Positions 1 to 9,465 of a stretch of 64,000 bases of DNA are shown here, one piece after another. Location: NCBI GenBank assembly GCA_949283205.1, contig CASDSD010000020.1, forward strand, positions 92,198-156,197, read 5' to 3'. The first letter of the stretch is position 1; every line of letters starts with the position of its first letter. A program made the translations under genes and the position numbers. The notes under the pieces were generated by a model. The model searched no databases. It had not been told where the DNA came from and saw only the letters and a list, made by a program, of their open reading frames with translations. This DNA comes from an uncultured Alistipes sp. (GTDB lineage Bacteria > Bacteroidota > Bacteroidia > Bacteroidales > Rikenellaceae).

Positions 1-75
1 GACTTCGAGGAGGCCAAGACGTTCAAACCGACTGTAATTTTCCCCGATTCGGCCACAAACCGGATCATAGGATAA
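1..75 (+). CDS. C-terminal end of an unidentified protein (partial)
   Basis: The window opens inside a plus-strand reading frame. Its last 24 codons can be read and end at a TAA at 73-75; the tail is rich in charged and small residues and finishes with RIIG. Too little is present to assign a family. It lies 49 bases before the DUF456 gene on the same strand, so the two may be co-transcribed. Confidence 0.6.
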   Translation, partial: DFEEAKTFKPTVIFPDSATNRIIG

Positions 76-124
76 CCCGGCGATCCCGCCGCGTGCGTGC
101 GCACAACACACATATTTTGACGAA

Positions 125-613
125 ATGGACACCTTTTTGGCCATACTTGCCGTAATATGCGGCATCGGAGGCATCCTCGGGGCGGTACTGCCCGTAATCC
201 CGGGGCCGGCGCTGTCGTATTTCGGGATGCTGTGCGCCTATTGGACCGACTCGACGGCCATTACGGGGCGAATGCTCATCATATGGGCCGTCATAACGAT
301 AGTCGTCACGCTGCTGGACTACGTCCTGCCAGGATATTTCAGCAAGATCTTCGGCGGCACCCGCGCCGGCGTCACAGGAGCTACGGTAGGTGTCTTCGTG
401 GGACTCTTCTTCGGCCCCGTAGGCATCATCCTCGGCCCCTTCTTCGGCGCCGTCATCGGCGAACTGCTGCACGAGAGGCAGGAGCTCGGCAAAGCCCTCA
501 AGGTGGGCATCGGATCGCTCATATCATTCATCGTAGGCTCGGGCATCAAGATCATCGCCTCGGGCTTCATGCTCTTCTACATCTGGCGCGACGTCTGGAA
601 CATGATAAGTTAG
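125..613 (+). CDS. DUF456 family integral membrane protein
   Basis: The 162-residue protein is almost entirely hydrophobic. A first membrane segment lies at about residues 3-23, followed by a PVIPGPALS turn, a segment near 50-70, a glycine-rich stretch near 78-117 (repeated GVFVG, GPVG, GAVIGE motifs) and a last helix near 128-155. This small size and the paired glycine-rich segments are typical of DUF456 proteins, whose function is unknown. The protein would sit in the inner membrane. A cysteine-containing M16 protease gene follows on the same strand after about 170 bases. The family call rests on recognition of the sequence pattern, not on a search. Confidence 0.8.
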   Translation: MDTFLAILAVICGIGGILGAVLPVIPGPALSYFGMLCAYWTDSTAITGRMLIIWAVITIVVTLLDYVLPGYFSKIFGGTRAGVTGATVGVFVGLFFGPVGIILGPFFGAVIGELLHERQELGKALKVGIGSLISFIVGSGIKIIASGFMLFYIWRDVWNMIS

Positions 614-783
614 GAGCCCCGGCTCCCGGCTCTTCAATCCCGACGCCTTGCCCTGCTCAATCCACACTTAATCCCGACTCGATCCCGGCGGGCCCCGCGA
701 GCCCGCGTCGGAACACCGACATGGACGCCCGGCACACGCATCGGACGCCACAGCGGAAAAGAACCTTCAAAATCCAAACACAT

Positions 784-3681
784 ATGATGAGAAAACTGCT
801 TATTCTGTTCGTCGCCGTCTGTGCGGCCGTCTCGTGTTCGCAGTACAAATACGAGAGTGTCGCCGGCGACCCGCTCCACACCCGCATATATACGCTCGAC
901 AACGGGCTGAAGGTATATATGACGGTCAACAACGAGGAGCCGCGCATACAGACCTACATCGCCGTTAAGGTGGGCGCCAAGAACGACCCCGAGGAGACCA
1001 CGGGTCTGGCACACTACTTCGAGCACCTCATGTTCAAGGGGACCGACAAGTTCGGCACGCAGGACTACGAGGCCGAAAAACCCATGCTCGACGAAATCGA
1101 ACGCCTCTATGAGGTCTACCGCACCAAGACCGACGAGGCCGAGCGCAAGGCCATCTACGCGCAGATAGACTCCGTATCGCAGGAGGCGTCGAAGATCGCC
1201 ATCCCGAACGAGTACGACAAGCTCATGGCCGCCATCTCGGCCGAGGGCAGCAACGCCTGGACCTCGTTCGACGAGACGGTATACACGGAGGACATACCCT
1301 CGAACCAGATCGAGAACTGGGCCAGGATCCAGAGCGACCGCTTCAAGAACGCCGTCATCCGCGGCTTCCACACCGAGCTGGAGACCGTATACGAGGAGTA
1401 CAACATGTCGCTCACGAGCGACGACGAGAAGGCCTACTACGGCATCCTGTCGCTGCTCTACCCCAACCACCCGAGCGGCCGCCACAGCGTGCTGGGATAT
1501 CAGGAGCACCTGAAAAACCCTTCGATCACCAACATCAAGAAGTACTACGCCACCTACTACGTACCCAACAACATGGCCATATGCCTCTCGGGCGACTTCG
1601 ACCCCGACGAGATGATCGCCACCATCGACCGCTACTTCGGCGACATGAAACCCAACGAGTCGCTGCCCAGGTTCACCGCACCGGCCGAGGAGCCCCTCAC
1701 CGAGGTGCGCACCAAGACCGTATACGGCAACGAGGCGGAGTTCGTATATGTGGTATGGCCCTACGGCGGTGTGGGTACGCACGACGCCGAGGTTGCCGAC
1801 ATAGCCTCGAGCATACTCTACAACGGCAAGTGCGGCCTTATAGACCTCGACGTCAACCAGCAGCAGAAGGTACAGATGGCCGCCGCATACTCGGATACGG
1901 GTGTCGACTACGGCGGCATGTGGTTCCTCGGCTACCCCAAGCAGGGGCAGACGCTCGACGAGGTCAAGCAGATCATCTTCGACGAGGTTGCCAAGCTGCG
2001 CAGCGGCGACTTCGACGAGGGCCTTATCGCGGCCTCGATAGCCAACTACAAGCGCAACCGGATGCGGCGCCTCGACTCCAACAGCGGCCGCGCGCAGGCA
2101 TACGTGCGCAGCTTCATCAACGGCACCGACTGGGCCTATGACGTGGCCGAGCTGGAGCGTCTGGAGAAGATAACCAAGCAGGACGTGATCGACTGGGCCA
2201 ACAGGGTTCTGGGCGAGAACAACTACGCCCAGCTCTACAAGCTGCAGGGCGAGGACACCACACAGAAGAAGATCGACAAGCCGCAGATCACCCCCATCGC
2301 CACGAACCGCGACTGCGTGAGCGACTTCCTCGCCTCGATACAGTCGTCGCAGGTGAAGCCCATGACGCCCGTATTCGTCGACTACGAGAAGGATCTCGAC
2401 CTGTTCGACGCGGACGGCACGCAGGTGCTCTACAAGAAGAACGAGGCGAACCAGCTCTTCTCGCTCATATACATCTACGATTTCGGCGCCAACAGCGACC
2501 CCGCCCTCCCGATGGCCCTGCAGGAGTACTGGAGCTATCTGGGCACCGACGGCAAGACGGCCGAGCAGATACAGAACGAGCTTTATGCCATGGCCTGCGA
2601 CATGCGGGTGAGCGTATCGGCCGACATGGTGATGCTCAACATTTCGGGTATCGCCGAGAACGAGCAGAAGGCTCTGGCCCTGGTTAAGGATTATATTGCC
2701 AATGTGAAGGGCGACGACACGATCCTCGCGGCCCTCAAGGAGGACATGCTCAAGTCGCGCGCCGACGCCAAGCTGAGCCAGGGATCTAACTTCTCGGCCC
2801 TGCGCAACTACATAACCTACGGCGAGGAGGGTGTCAAGGCCATGACGCTGAGCAACGACCGCCTGCGCGACATAACCTCCGACGAACTGCTGCAGCGCAT
2901 ACGCGATCTGGGACGCTATGCCCACCGCGTGGCATACTACGGTCCCACCGGCACCGAGCAGATCAGGCAGACCATAACCGAAGAGTGCCTTCTGGGCAAG
3001 GAGCCCTACCCCGCAGCCAACGAGCTGAAGCAGCTGCTCACGCCCGAGAACAGCGTCGTGGTGGCACAGTACGATGCCAAGCAGATATACTACCTGCAGT
3101 ACTCGAACCGCGGCGAGATGTTCGACGTGGCCAATGACCCTGCCGAGGAGCTCTACAACATGTACTTCGGCGGCGGCATGAACTCGATCGTCTTCCAGGA
3201 GATGCGCGAGGCGCGCGCCCTGGCATACACGGCCAGCGCATACATGTCGACCGGGATCAAGAAGACGGATCCCTACACCTACACCGCCTTCATCGCCACG
3301 CAGAACGACAAGATGCAGCAGGCCGTCGAGGCTTTCGAGAAGATCATCAACGACATGCCCGAATCGGAGGCGGCATTCGAGCTGGCCAAGCAGTCGCTGC
3401 TGGGCTCGATAGAGACCACACGCACCATAAAGAGCCAGGTACTGGACAGCTACCTCACAAACGTCATCTACAAGGGTGTCAAGGAGGACCGCAACAAGGC
3501 CATCTACGAGAAGGTGAAGACGATGACCCTCGACGACGTGAAGGCCTACCAGCAGCAGTGGGTCAAGGACCGCACCTACACATATGCCGTGCTGGGCGAC
3601 AAGTCGGACATCGACATGGACTATCTGCGCACGCTCGGCCCCGTGACCGAGGTTACGCAGGAGCAGATATTCGGATATTGA
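784..3681 (+). CDS. M16 family zinc metallopeptidase, lipoprotein
   Basis: A 965-residue secreted peptidase of the pitrilysin/insulinase type. The frame is open far upstream, but the start is placed at the first of two ATG codons at 784 because it gives a clean signal peptide (MMRKLLILF...) with a lipobox ending at Cys18. The inverted zinc motif HxxEH is seen as HYFEH at residues 77-81, and a downstream ETVYEEYN segment supplies the third ligand. The length fits two tandem M16 halves, the second inactive, as is usual in Bacteroidota. It would degrade peptides in the periplasm or at the outer membrane. It converges on the HAD gene and shares a terminator with it. Confidence 0.9.
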   Translation: MMRKLLILFVAVCAAVSCSQYKYESVAGDPLHTRIYTLDNGLKVYMTVNNEEPRIQTYIAVKVGAKNDPEETTGLAHYFEHLMFKGTDKFGTQDYEAEKPMLDEIERLYEVYRTKTDEAERKAIYAQIDSVSQEASKIAIPNEYDKLMAAISAEGSNAWTSFDETVYTEDIPSNQIENWARIQSDRFKNAVIRGFHTELETVYEEYNMSLTSDDEKAYYGILSLLYPNHPSGRHSVLGYQEHLKNPSITNIKKYYATYYVPNNMAICLSGDFDPDEMIATIDRYFGDMKPNESLPRFTAPAEEPLTEVRTKTVYGNEAEFVYVVWPYGGVGTHDAEVADIASSILYNGKCGLIDLDVNQQQKVQMAAAYSDTGVDYGGMWFLGYPKQGQTLDEVKQIIFDEVAKLRSGDFDEGLIAASIANYKRNRMRRLDSNSGRAQAYVRSFINGTDWAYDVAELERLEKITKQDVIDWANRVLGENNYAQLYKLQGEDTTQKKIDKPQITPIATNRDCVSDFLASIQSSQVKPMTPVFVDYEKDLDLFDADGTQVLYKKNEANQLFSLIYIYDFGANSDPALPMALQEYWSYLGTDGKTAEQIQNELYAMACDMRVSVSADMVMLNISGIAENEQKALALVKDYIANVKGDDTILAALKEDMLKSRADAKLSQGSNFSALRNYITYGEEGVKAMTLSNDRLRDITSDELLQRIRDLGRYAHRVAYYGPTGTEQIRQTITEECLLGKEPYPAANELKQLLTPENSVVVAQYDAKQIYYLQYSNRGEMFDVANDPAEELYNMYFGGGMNSIVFQEMREARALAYTASAYMSTGIKKTDPYTYTAFIATQNDKMQQAVEAFEKIINDMPESEAAFELAKQSLLGSIETTRTIKSQVLDSYLTNVIYKGVKEDRNKAIYEKVKTMTLDDVKAYQQQWVKDRTYTYAVLGDKSDIDMDYLRTLGPVTEVTQEQIFGY

Positions 3682-3708
3682 TCCGCACCTGCCCTGCGGA
3701 AAACGACA

Positions 3709-3744
3709 AGCGGGAAATCTCGGTGAGAGATTCCCCGCTTTTTT
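3709..3744. terminator. Intrinsic terminator between convergent genes
   Basis: An 11-12 base-pair stem (AGCGGGAAATCT pairing with AGATTCCCCGCT) around a short loop is followed by a run of T on the plus strand. It would end the M16 protease transcript and may also stop the HAD transcript arriving from the other side. Confidence 0.8.
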
Positions 3745-3804
3745 CATACGCCGCAACTGTCGGCCGCCGCCGCAGTTTCCGCCACCCGGCCGCACCGGCC
3801 GCCG

Positions 3805-4413
3805 TCAGAACTTCAGACCGTACTTCTCGCGCAGCACACGCTCCGCCTGATCCGCCGAGACGAACCGCTCCGACTCCATGCCCACGGCGCGAGCGCCGTC
3901 GACATTGGCCTGGTTGTCGTCGAAGAACAACGACTCCTCCGCCTTGAGCCCGTAGCGCGACAACAGCACGCGATATATGCGGGCGTCGGGCTTGAGCAGA
4001 TGCTCCTCGCCCGAGACCACCATACCGTCCAGTTCGTCGAATATGCCGTATTGCGAACGCACCGAGGGAAAGGTCTCGGCCGACCAGTTCGTAAGGCCGT
4101 AGACACCGTATCCCGCACGCTTCAGACGCCGCACCAGATCGGCCGTACCCGGAATCTCGCCGCCGATCATCTCGATCCAGCGGTCGCGGTAGGCGGCGAT
4201 GGCGTCGGCCCATTCGGGATGCAGGGCCGTAAGCTCCGCCACACCCTCGTCGAAAGGTTTCCCTCCGTCGAGCGACATGTTCCATTCGCCCGTGCAGATA
4301 TTCTCGATGAACCACCGGCTGCGCTCCGCATCGCCGAAATAGGGATCGTAAAGATATCGGGGATTCCAGTCCACAAGCACCCCGCCGTAGTCGAATACTA
4401 TGTTCCTGACCAT
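3805..4413 (-). CDS. HAD-family phosphatase, YihX-like
   Basis: A 202-residue cytoplasmic HAD hydrolase. Motif I is FDYGGVLVD, with the nucleophile Asp8 but Gly at the position where most HADs have the second Asp. This substitution is also found in E. coli YihX (FDLGNV), an alpha-D-glucose-1-phosphate phosphatase. Motif II is the LTNWS region, the lysine of motif III lies in KPDARIYR, and motif IV is FFDDNQANVDGA, again close to YihX. The substrate is therefore likely a sugar phosphate, but this is inferred. It lies downstream of the ClC channel gene on the same strand, 116 bases away. Confidence 0.82.
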   Translation of the reverse strand: MVRNIVFDYGGVLVDWNPRYLYDPYFGDAERSRWFIENICTGEWNMSLDGGKPFDEGVAELTALHPEWADAIAAYRDRWIEMIGGEIPGTADLVRRLKRAGYGVYGLTNWSAETFPSVRSQYGIFDELDGMVVSGEEHLLKPDARIYRVLLSRYGLKAEESLFFDDNQANVDGARAVGMESERFVSADQAERVLREKYGLKF

Positions 4414-4529
4414 AATTTTTTCAATGTTTTGATATTAGCAGAGAACTTGCGGCCGCAAAAATTCGACTCCTCCGTCCGCATCGGGCCTCTGCCGCCCGTC
4501 CGTGACTCCACCCCGCCCCTACGCACCGG

Positions 4530-6329
4530 TCAGTCGTCGTTCTCGGTCTGCGAGATACGCACCAGGGCCTCGCGGTAGGCGTTCAGTATGCGCGACTTCG
4601 AGATGAAGCCCAGATAGCGGTTGTCGCGGTCAACCACGGGGAGCATCCACGTATGGTTCTCCTCGAAGCGCGGCAGGATGCTCTGCACCTGCTCGTGTTC
4701 GAGTATCTTGTACGGAGGCTGTATCATGTAGTCGATGATCGGGCGGCCCCACATCTCGCGCTTGAACATGTCCTCACGCAGGTCGTCCAGCTGGACCACG
4801 CCCAGCAGGTGGCCGAAGTTGTCGATAACGGGAAATATGTTGCGGTGCGCCGACGAGATGATACCCACCACGTCGCCCAGCGTGAAGTTCTCCTTGATAC
4901 GCACGAAGTCAGTCTCCATAAGGTCCTCCAGCTTCAGGAAGACGAACACCGAACTGTCCTTGTCGTGCGTGATCAGCTCGCCGCGCTGCCGCAGCTGCTT
5001 GGTGTAGATCGAGTCGCGGTCGAGCGTATAGTCCACGGCGAAGGATATCGACGCCACGATCATCAGCGGGATGAAGAGCCCGTAGCCGTTCGAAAGCTCC
5101 GCAATGAGGAATATCGACGTGAGCGGCGCCTTCATGACGCCCGCCATGACGCCCGCCATACCCACAAGGGTGAACGACACGACCGAGATATTCCACTCGA
5201 ACAGGGCATTGCACGCCAGCGCCACGATGGCTCCCATGAACGCCCCCACGAAGAGTGACGGGGCGAAGGTACCTCCGACGCCGCCCGCGGCGTTCGTCGT
5301 GGCCATGGCTATGACCTTGAAGAACATCACGGCCGTAACGTATATCAGCGCCACCCACTCCACATGCCGGAAGCGGAAGAAGAGCGAGTTGTCGAACAGG
5401 TCGGGCACATTGCCGTGCATGAGAGCCGTAAGGGCCTCGTAACCCTCACCGTAGAGCGGCGGGAAGATGAAGATCAGCACTCCCAGCACCACACCGCCCA
5501 GGGCCCATCGCCTGTATTGCGAACTTACGGCCTTCACGCGCGCGCCCACGGCCGAATTCATCGAGGTGAAGTAATACGACATGAGGCCGCAGCAGACACC
5601 CAGCACCACATACAGCGGGATCTGGCGTATGACGAATACGTCCGACGCGCTCAGCGTCACGGATATTATGGGGTCGAAGCCGCGGAAGACGAGCGCCACG
5701 GTGGTGGCCGTAACCGACGAGACCAGCAGAGGGATGACCGATGCGGCCGTAATGTCGAGCATGAGTATCTCGAGGACGAAGACGACACCCGTAATCGGGG
5801 CCTTGAAGATAGCCGCCACGGCAGCACCCGCGCCGCAGCAGAGCATAAGCGTAAGCTCCTTGTAGTTAAGGCGCGCCAGACGCCCCACATTCGAGCCTAT
5901 GGCCGCTCCCGTCAGTACGATAGGAGCCTCGGGACCCACCGAACCGCCGAAACCGATGGTCGTGGCTCCGCCCACGATCGAGGTCCAGCAGTTGTGCGGC
6001 GCTATGCGCGAGTCACGGCGCGACATGGCGTAAAGCACGCGCGTGACACCCTCCGAAATCTCGTCCTTGACGATATATTTCACGAAGAGCGTCGCCAGCA
6101 CGATACCCACAGCGGGATATATCAGGTAGAGGAAATGCGCCTGATCGACCGGGAACCATGTAACCAGCGCCGAACGTATGCCGTAGAGCAGCATCTCGAA
6201 CACGTATGTGCCCAAGCCGGCCAGGGCTCCCACGACGATGGCCAGCAGCACCATCATCTGACGGTTGCTCAAACGCTTGGCCTTACCGAGTATCCATTCG
6301 GATATGTGTTCTATCGCGGTCGACGACAT
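4530..6329 (-). CDS. ClC family chloride channel/transporter with CBS domains
   Basis: About 599 residues. The N-terminal two thirds form the ClC membrane core. The selectivity-filter region reads GFGGSVGPEAPIV, retaining the gating glutamate in a GPEAP version of the usual G(K/R)EGP. GGVGGTFAPSLFVGA is the second filter segment. The C-terminal 150 residues, beginning near LEDLMETDFVRI, hold two CBS modules that would sense nucleotides. The frame extends a few codons upstream only with a TTG start, so ATG at 6329 (MSSTAIEH) is preferred. It would exchange Cl- and H+ or conduct Cl- across the inner membrane. It lies between trpS and the HAD gene. Confidence 0.9.
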   Translation of the reverse strand: MSSTAIEHISEWILGKAKRLSNRQMMVLLAIVVGALAGLGTYVFEMLLYGIRSALVTWFPVDQAHFLYLIYPAVGIVLATLFVKYIVKDEISEGVTRVLYAMSRRDSRIAPHNCWTSIVGGATTIGFGGSVGPEAPIVLTGAAIGSNVGRLARLNYKELTLMLCCGAGAAVAAIFKAPITGVVFVLEILMLDITAASVIPLLVSSVTATTVALVFRGFDPIISVTLSASDVFVIRQIPLYVVLGVCCGLMSYYFTSMNSAVGARVKAVSSQYRRWALGGVVLGVLIFIFPPLYGEGYEALTALMHGNVPDLFDNSLFFRFRHVEWVALIYVTAVMFFKVIAMATTNAAGGVGGTFAPSLFVGAFMGAIVALACNALFEWNISVVSFTLVGMAGVMAGVMKAPLTSIFLIAELSNGYGLFIPLMIVASISFAVDYTLDRDSIYTKQLRQRGELITHDKDSSVFVFLKLEDLMETDFVRIKENFTLGDVVGIISSAHRNIFPVIDNFGHLLGVVQLDDLREDMFKREMWGRPIIDYMIQPPYKILEHEQVQSILPRFEENHTWMLPVVDRDNRYLGFISKSRILNAYREALVRISQTENDD

Positions 6330-6379
6330 ATCTGCATCCTGACGCCGCAAGGACGCCAGCCGATTTACATCATTTCAAT

Positions 6380-7471
6380 TTACTGAGCGTTACGGTACAT
6401 TTCCGACTGGCGGCGGATCATCTCCGTGTCGTCGAAATAGTCGATCTTCATGGCGCGCTTGACCATGGCGAGGGTCTCGGCGGCCTCGGCACGCGCAACA
6501 TCGCACCCGCGGCGCAGCATCTCGTAGACACCCTCGATGTCACGCTCGTACTCCTTGCGGCGCGCACGGATCGGTTCCAGCACCTCCTGCAGCACCGAGT
6601 TGAGGAACTTCTTGACCTTCACGTCGCCCAGGCCGCCGCGGCGATAGTGGGCCTTCAACTCCTCCAAAGACGAGTAGTCGGGCAGGAACTCCGCGAAGTG
6701 GTCGCAGCACGAGAAGGCATCCAGATAGGTGAAGACGCAGTTGCCCTCGATCTTGCCCGGGTCCTCGATGCGGATATGGTCGGGATCGGTATACATGCTC
6801 ATCACCTTCTTGCGCACATCCTCCGCCGTATCCGACAGGTAGATGCAGTTGCCCAGCGACTTGCTCATCTTGGCCTTGCCGTCGGTGCCGGGCAGGCGCA
6901 GGCACGCCGCATTCTTCGGCAGCAGGATCTCCGGCTCGACCAGAGTCTCGCCGTATACCGAATTGAACTTGTGGACGATCTCGCGCGTCTGCTCTATCAT
7001 AGGCTCCTGGTCCTCGCCCACGGGCACCGTCGTGGCACGGAACGCCGTGATGTCCGAGGCCTGCGAGATGGGATAGGTATAGAACCCCACGGGGATCGAC
7101 TTGCCGAAGTTGCGCAGCTGTATCTCGGCCTTGACGGTCGGGTTACGCTCCAGGCGCGCCACCGTGACCAGATTCATATAGTAGAAGGCCAGCTCGCACA
7201 GCTCCGGGATCTGGCTCTGGATGAATATCGTCGCCTTGGCGGGGTCGAGCCCGCAAGAGAGGTAGTCGAGCGCAACCTCGATTATATTGCGGCGTATCTT
7301 TTCGGGATTGTCGGCATTATCGGTAAGAGCCTGCGCGTCGGCTATCATGATGAATATCTTGTCGAATTCGCCCGAATTCTGCAACTCGACCCTCTGGCGC
7401 AGCGATCCCACGTAATGACCCAGATGGAGTCTGCCGGTGGGCCTGTCGCCCGTCAAAATAACTTTTCCCAT
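6380..7471 (-). CDS. trpS: Tryptophanyl-tRNA synthetase
   Basis: Class I aminoacyl-tRNA synthetase that charges tRNA-Trp. The HIGH signature is HLGH at residues 16-19 of the start used here and the KMSKS signature is intact (KMSKSLGN, near residue 205). The total is 363 residues. The open frame runs ten codons further upstream, but ATG at 7471 gives the normal [20 protein letters not shown]-terminus. A well-matched promoter lies 70-100 bases upstream, back to back with that of oxyR. Confidence 0.95.
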   Translation of the reverse strand: MGKVILTGDRPTGRLHLGHYVGSLRQRVELQNSGEFDKIFIMIADAQALTDNADNPEKIRRNIIEVALDYLSCGLDPAKATIFIQSQIPELCELAFYYMNLVTVARLERNPTVKAEIQLRNFGKSIPVGFYTYPISQASDITAFRATTVPVGEDQEPMIEQTREIVHKFNSVYGETLVEPEILLPKNAACLRLPGTDGKAKMSKSLGNCIYLSDTAEDVRKKVMSMYTDPDHIRIEDPGKIEGNCVFTYLDAFSCCDHFAEFLPDYSSLEELKAHYRRGGLGDVKVKKFLNSVLQEVLEPIRARRKEYERDIEGVYEMLRRGCDVARAEAAETLAMVKRAMKIDYFDDTEMIRRQSEMYRNAQ

Positions 7472-7541
7472 CGTTTTTGAGATTAAATCCGTGTCCTGCA
7501 CGCCGCGGCGCCGAAATGCCCGCCCGCATGCACATTGGCCA

Positions 7542-7572
7542 CAAAAGTAACAATTTATGCGCGAGGGGCAAA
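7542..7572 (-). promoter_or_regulatory. Promoter of trpS (Bacteroidota type)
   Basis: On the minus strand TTTG (7569-7572) is followed after exactly 19 bases by TACTTTTG (7542-7549), matching the TTTG-N19-TAnnTTTG consensus of the primary sigma factor in Bacteroidota. Confidence 0.75.
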
Positions 7573-7577
7573 AAAAC

Positions 7578-7608
7578 TTGGAGGCTATAATTTTTTTTTA
7601 TAACTTCG
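7578..7608 (+). promoter_or_regulatory. Probable promoter of oxyR
   Basis: TTG at 7578-7580 is followed after 20 bases by TAACTTCG (7601-7608), one mismatch from TAnnTTTG, 23 bases before the oxyR start. The -33 element is only five bases from that of the divergent trpS promoter, so a protein bound here could affect both genes. Confidence 0.5.
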
Positions 7609-7631
7609 TTCCTCTAATCGCGTATCCGCTT

Positions 7632-8543
7632 ATGACAATCATCCAACTGCAATACCTTATCGAAGTTGCCAACTGCGGCAGCTTCTCGGCGGCATCGGAA
7701 CGCTGTTTCGTCACACAGCCCTCTCTCAGCATGCAGATAAAGGCCCTCGAGGACGAACTCGGCGTAATCCTGCTCGACCGCTCGAAAAAGCCCGTAATAC
7801 CCACCGATGCCGGCAGCGTGGTAATAGCGCAGGCACAGGAGACGCTGCGCGCATACAACTACATCCGCGAATCGGTGGCCGAGCTCAAGGGCGAGACCTC
7901 GGGCAAGCTACGCCTCGGCGTAATACCCACCATAGCCCCGTATCTGCTGCACAAGTTCATCCCCGACTTCGTCAGGGAGTACCCCCGCGTGGAGCTCGAG
8001 ATACGCGAGATGGTCACGGCCGACATAATCGAGGCGCTCAAGCACGACAACATCGACGCGGCGATCGTCGCCAGCGGCACCTGCGGCGACGGAATCATAG
8101 AACACGACCTTTTCAGCGACCGTTTCTACGCCTACGTGTCGCCCGAGAACCCTCTCTTCGAGCGTTCGAACATACGCATCGAGGACATCGACCTGAAGGA
8201 TCTCATCCTGCTCAGCCGCGGAAACTGCATGCGCGACCAGATCATAGAGCTGTGCCAGGCGCGGCGCGGAATACCGTCGCACTACTACTTCGAGTCGGGG
8301 TCGCTCGATACGCTCATGCGTATCGTCGACTGCACCTCGTGCCTTACGATAATACCCGAGATGGCACTCGAATACATCCCCGCAGAACGCCGCGCGCAGG
8401 TGAAGACCCTCGCCAAGGGGGCCACGTCGCGTCGCATCGCCATCGTCGTGCGCCGCACCTATGTCAAAAACTCGATCATCGCGGCCCTCGAATCGACAAT
8501 CCTCGCAAAAGCCGCGCCGCAGGCGGTGCCACAGACGGCATAG
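7632..8543 (+). CDS. oxyR: OxyR-type LysR family peroxide-sensing regulator
   Basis: 303 residues from ATG 7632, chosen because it gives the standard LysR start (MTIIQLQYLIEVANCGSFS); the frame upstream is not LysR-like. The winged helix-turn-helix occupies residues 1-60 (AASERCFVTQPSLSMQIKALE). In the effector domain GNCMRDQIIELCQ places cysteines at residues 199 and 208, with the same spacing and neighbourhood as the redox pair CLRDQAMGFC of E. coli OxyR. Peroxide would oxidise this pair to a disulfide and switch transcription of catalase or peroxiredoxin genes. No such target lies in this window. The gene runs into the convergent GNAT gene after 18 bases. Confidence 0.92.
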   Translation: MTIIQLQYLIEVANCGSFSAASERCFVTQPSLSMQIKALEDELGVILLDRSKKPVIPTDAGSVVIAQAQETLRAYNYIRESVAELKGETSGKLRLGVIPTIAPYLLHKFIPDFVREYPRVELEIREMVTADIIEALKHDNIDAAIVASGTCGDGIIEHDLFSDRFYAYVSPENPLFERSNIRIEDIDLKDLILLSRGNCMRDQIIELCQARRGIPSHYYFESGSLDTLMRIVDCTSCLTIIPEMALEYIPAERRAQVKTLAKGATSRRIAIVVRRTYVKNSIIAALESTILAKAAPQAVPQTA

Positions 8544-8561
8544 GCCACAGGCCGAAGCGCG

Positions 8562-9206
8562 CTACGCCTTGCGTCTCAAGGCCGCCAGCATCTCGAAACG
8601 CCGTTGGGAAGGTGTCCCGACCAAGGGTGTCGCCGCAGGGAAATCCCGGTCAAAGAGCGCTGCGGCCTCGAGGTCGACGTCATATATCCGGTCCTCGAAA
8701 TAGCGCCCCGCAGCATTCTGCAACACCCCTTCATGCAATTCGCACACGAGCAGCGCGTCGGCATACATGTCGTCGCCGGTGCGTATGCCGTAACTCTCGG
8801 CCGCAGAGAATCCGCGCCCGCAATAGTAGTCGGGGTCACCGCACAGCACCACCGCCGCAAACCCCAACAGGGCGGCAGCATCCCGGAAGCGGCCGATCAG
8901 AGCCGACCCTATGCCACGCCCCTGATACTCCGGCGCCACGGCGACGGGCCCCAGCGTGGCCACGGCGAGGCGGCGGCCGTCGTCGGTCTCGATCCTGCCG
9001 CCCATGCCCGCCACAATGCCTGTCACACGGCTGCCGGCACACGCCACAATGGACAGATCGTCGATAAACGCTCCGCTCTCCCTCATCACATGCAGCAGGA
9101 AATGTTCGCAGCACCCGGGCGCATAACGGTTCCAGAATGCCTCCCGCACCACCGATTCGCTCTGCCGGTAATCGCTCTCCCGCTCCTTACGATAAACCAC
9201 ATCCAT
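8562..9206 (-). CDS. GNAT family N-acetyltransferase (YhbS-like)
   Basis: 214 residues. The acetyl-CoA binding motif A is clear: LGPVAVAPEYQGRGIGSALI, including the Q/RxxGxG/A signature, preceded by the VTGIVAGMGGRI strand. The following GDPDYYCGRGF segment is characteristic of the YhbS-like subgroup. The substrate cannot be told from sequence. It is convergent with oxyR, with only 18 bases between the stop codons and no obvious terminator there. Confidence 0.88.
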   Translation of the reverse strand: MDVVYRKERESDYRQSESVVREAFWNRYAPGCCEHFLLHVMRESGAFIDDLSIVACAGSRVTGIVAGMGGRIETDDGRRLAVATLGPVAVAPEYQGRGIGSALIGRFRDAAALLGFAAVVLCGDPDYYCGRGFSAAESYGIRTGDDMYADALLVCELHEGVLQNAAGRYFEDRIYDVDLEAAALFDRDFPAATPLVGTPSQRRFEMLAALRRKA

Positions 9207-9230
9207 TGCCCAAACGCGATAATATGTTCG

Positions 9231-9265
9231 TCAATCTGTCCTCAAATCTGTTCTCAAATCTGTCC
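9231..9265. repeat. 12-base tandem repeat, about three copies
   Basis: Three consecutive units, TCAATCTGTCC, TCAAATCTGTTC and TCAAATCTGTCC, lie just upstream of the GNAT start. The first has lost one A and the second differs by one base. It lies between the GNAT and rsfS genes and is not part of any convincing coding sequence. Confidence 0.85.
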
Positions 9266-9431
9266 GGATGACGTTCCGCACGCCATCCGGCAGCGCCCGC
9301 ACCGCCCGTAAAGGTACGGAATCATCGGCCGTAACGCAAACGCAGCCCACGTAAAACCGCCTTTCCGACAGACAAAAACGATTCCGCGGCCGAACTCGCG
9401 GCAATATTTTCGCAGTCTCACAAAAAAAACA

Positions 9432-9439
9432 TATCTTTG
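9432..9439 (+). promoter_or_regulatory. -7 promoter element of the rsfS-ftsH-cdsA run
   Basis: TATCTTTG matches TAnnTTTG exactly, 26 bases before the rsfS start codon. No clear TTTG is present at the expected -33 position. Confidence 0.6.
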
Positions 9440-9465
9440 CGAAGTTATACTGCGCAATTTTATTT

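Noticed and set aside
157-783. N-terminal extension of the M16 protease frame
   Set aside because: The frame is open, but it overlaps the DUF456 gene and encodes an Arg/His-rich sequence with no signal peptide; the internal ATG at 784 gives a lipoprotein signal.
634-3795. Very long minus-strand open frame (over 1000 codons) opposite the M16 protease
   Set aside because: It is an antisense shadow caused by high GC and codon bias of the protease gene; the predicted protein has no family features.
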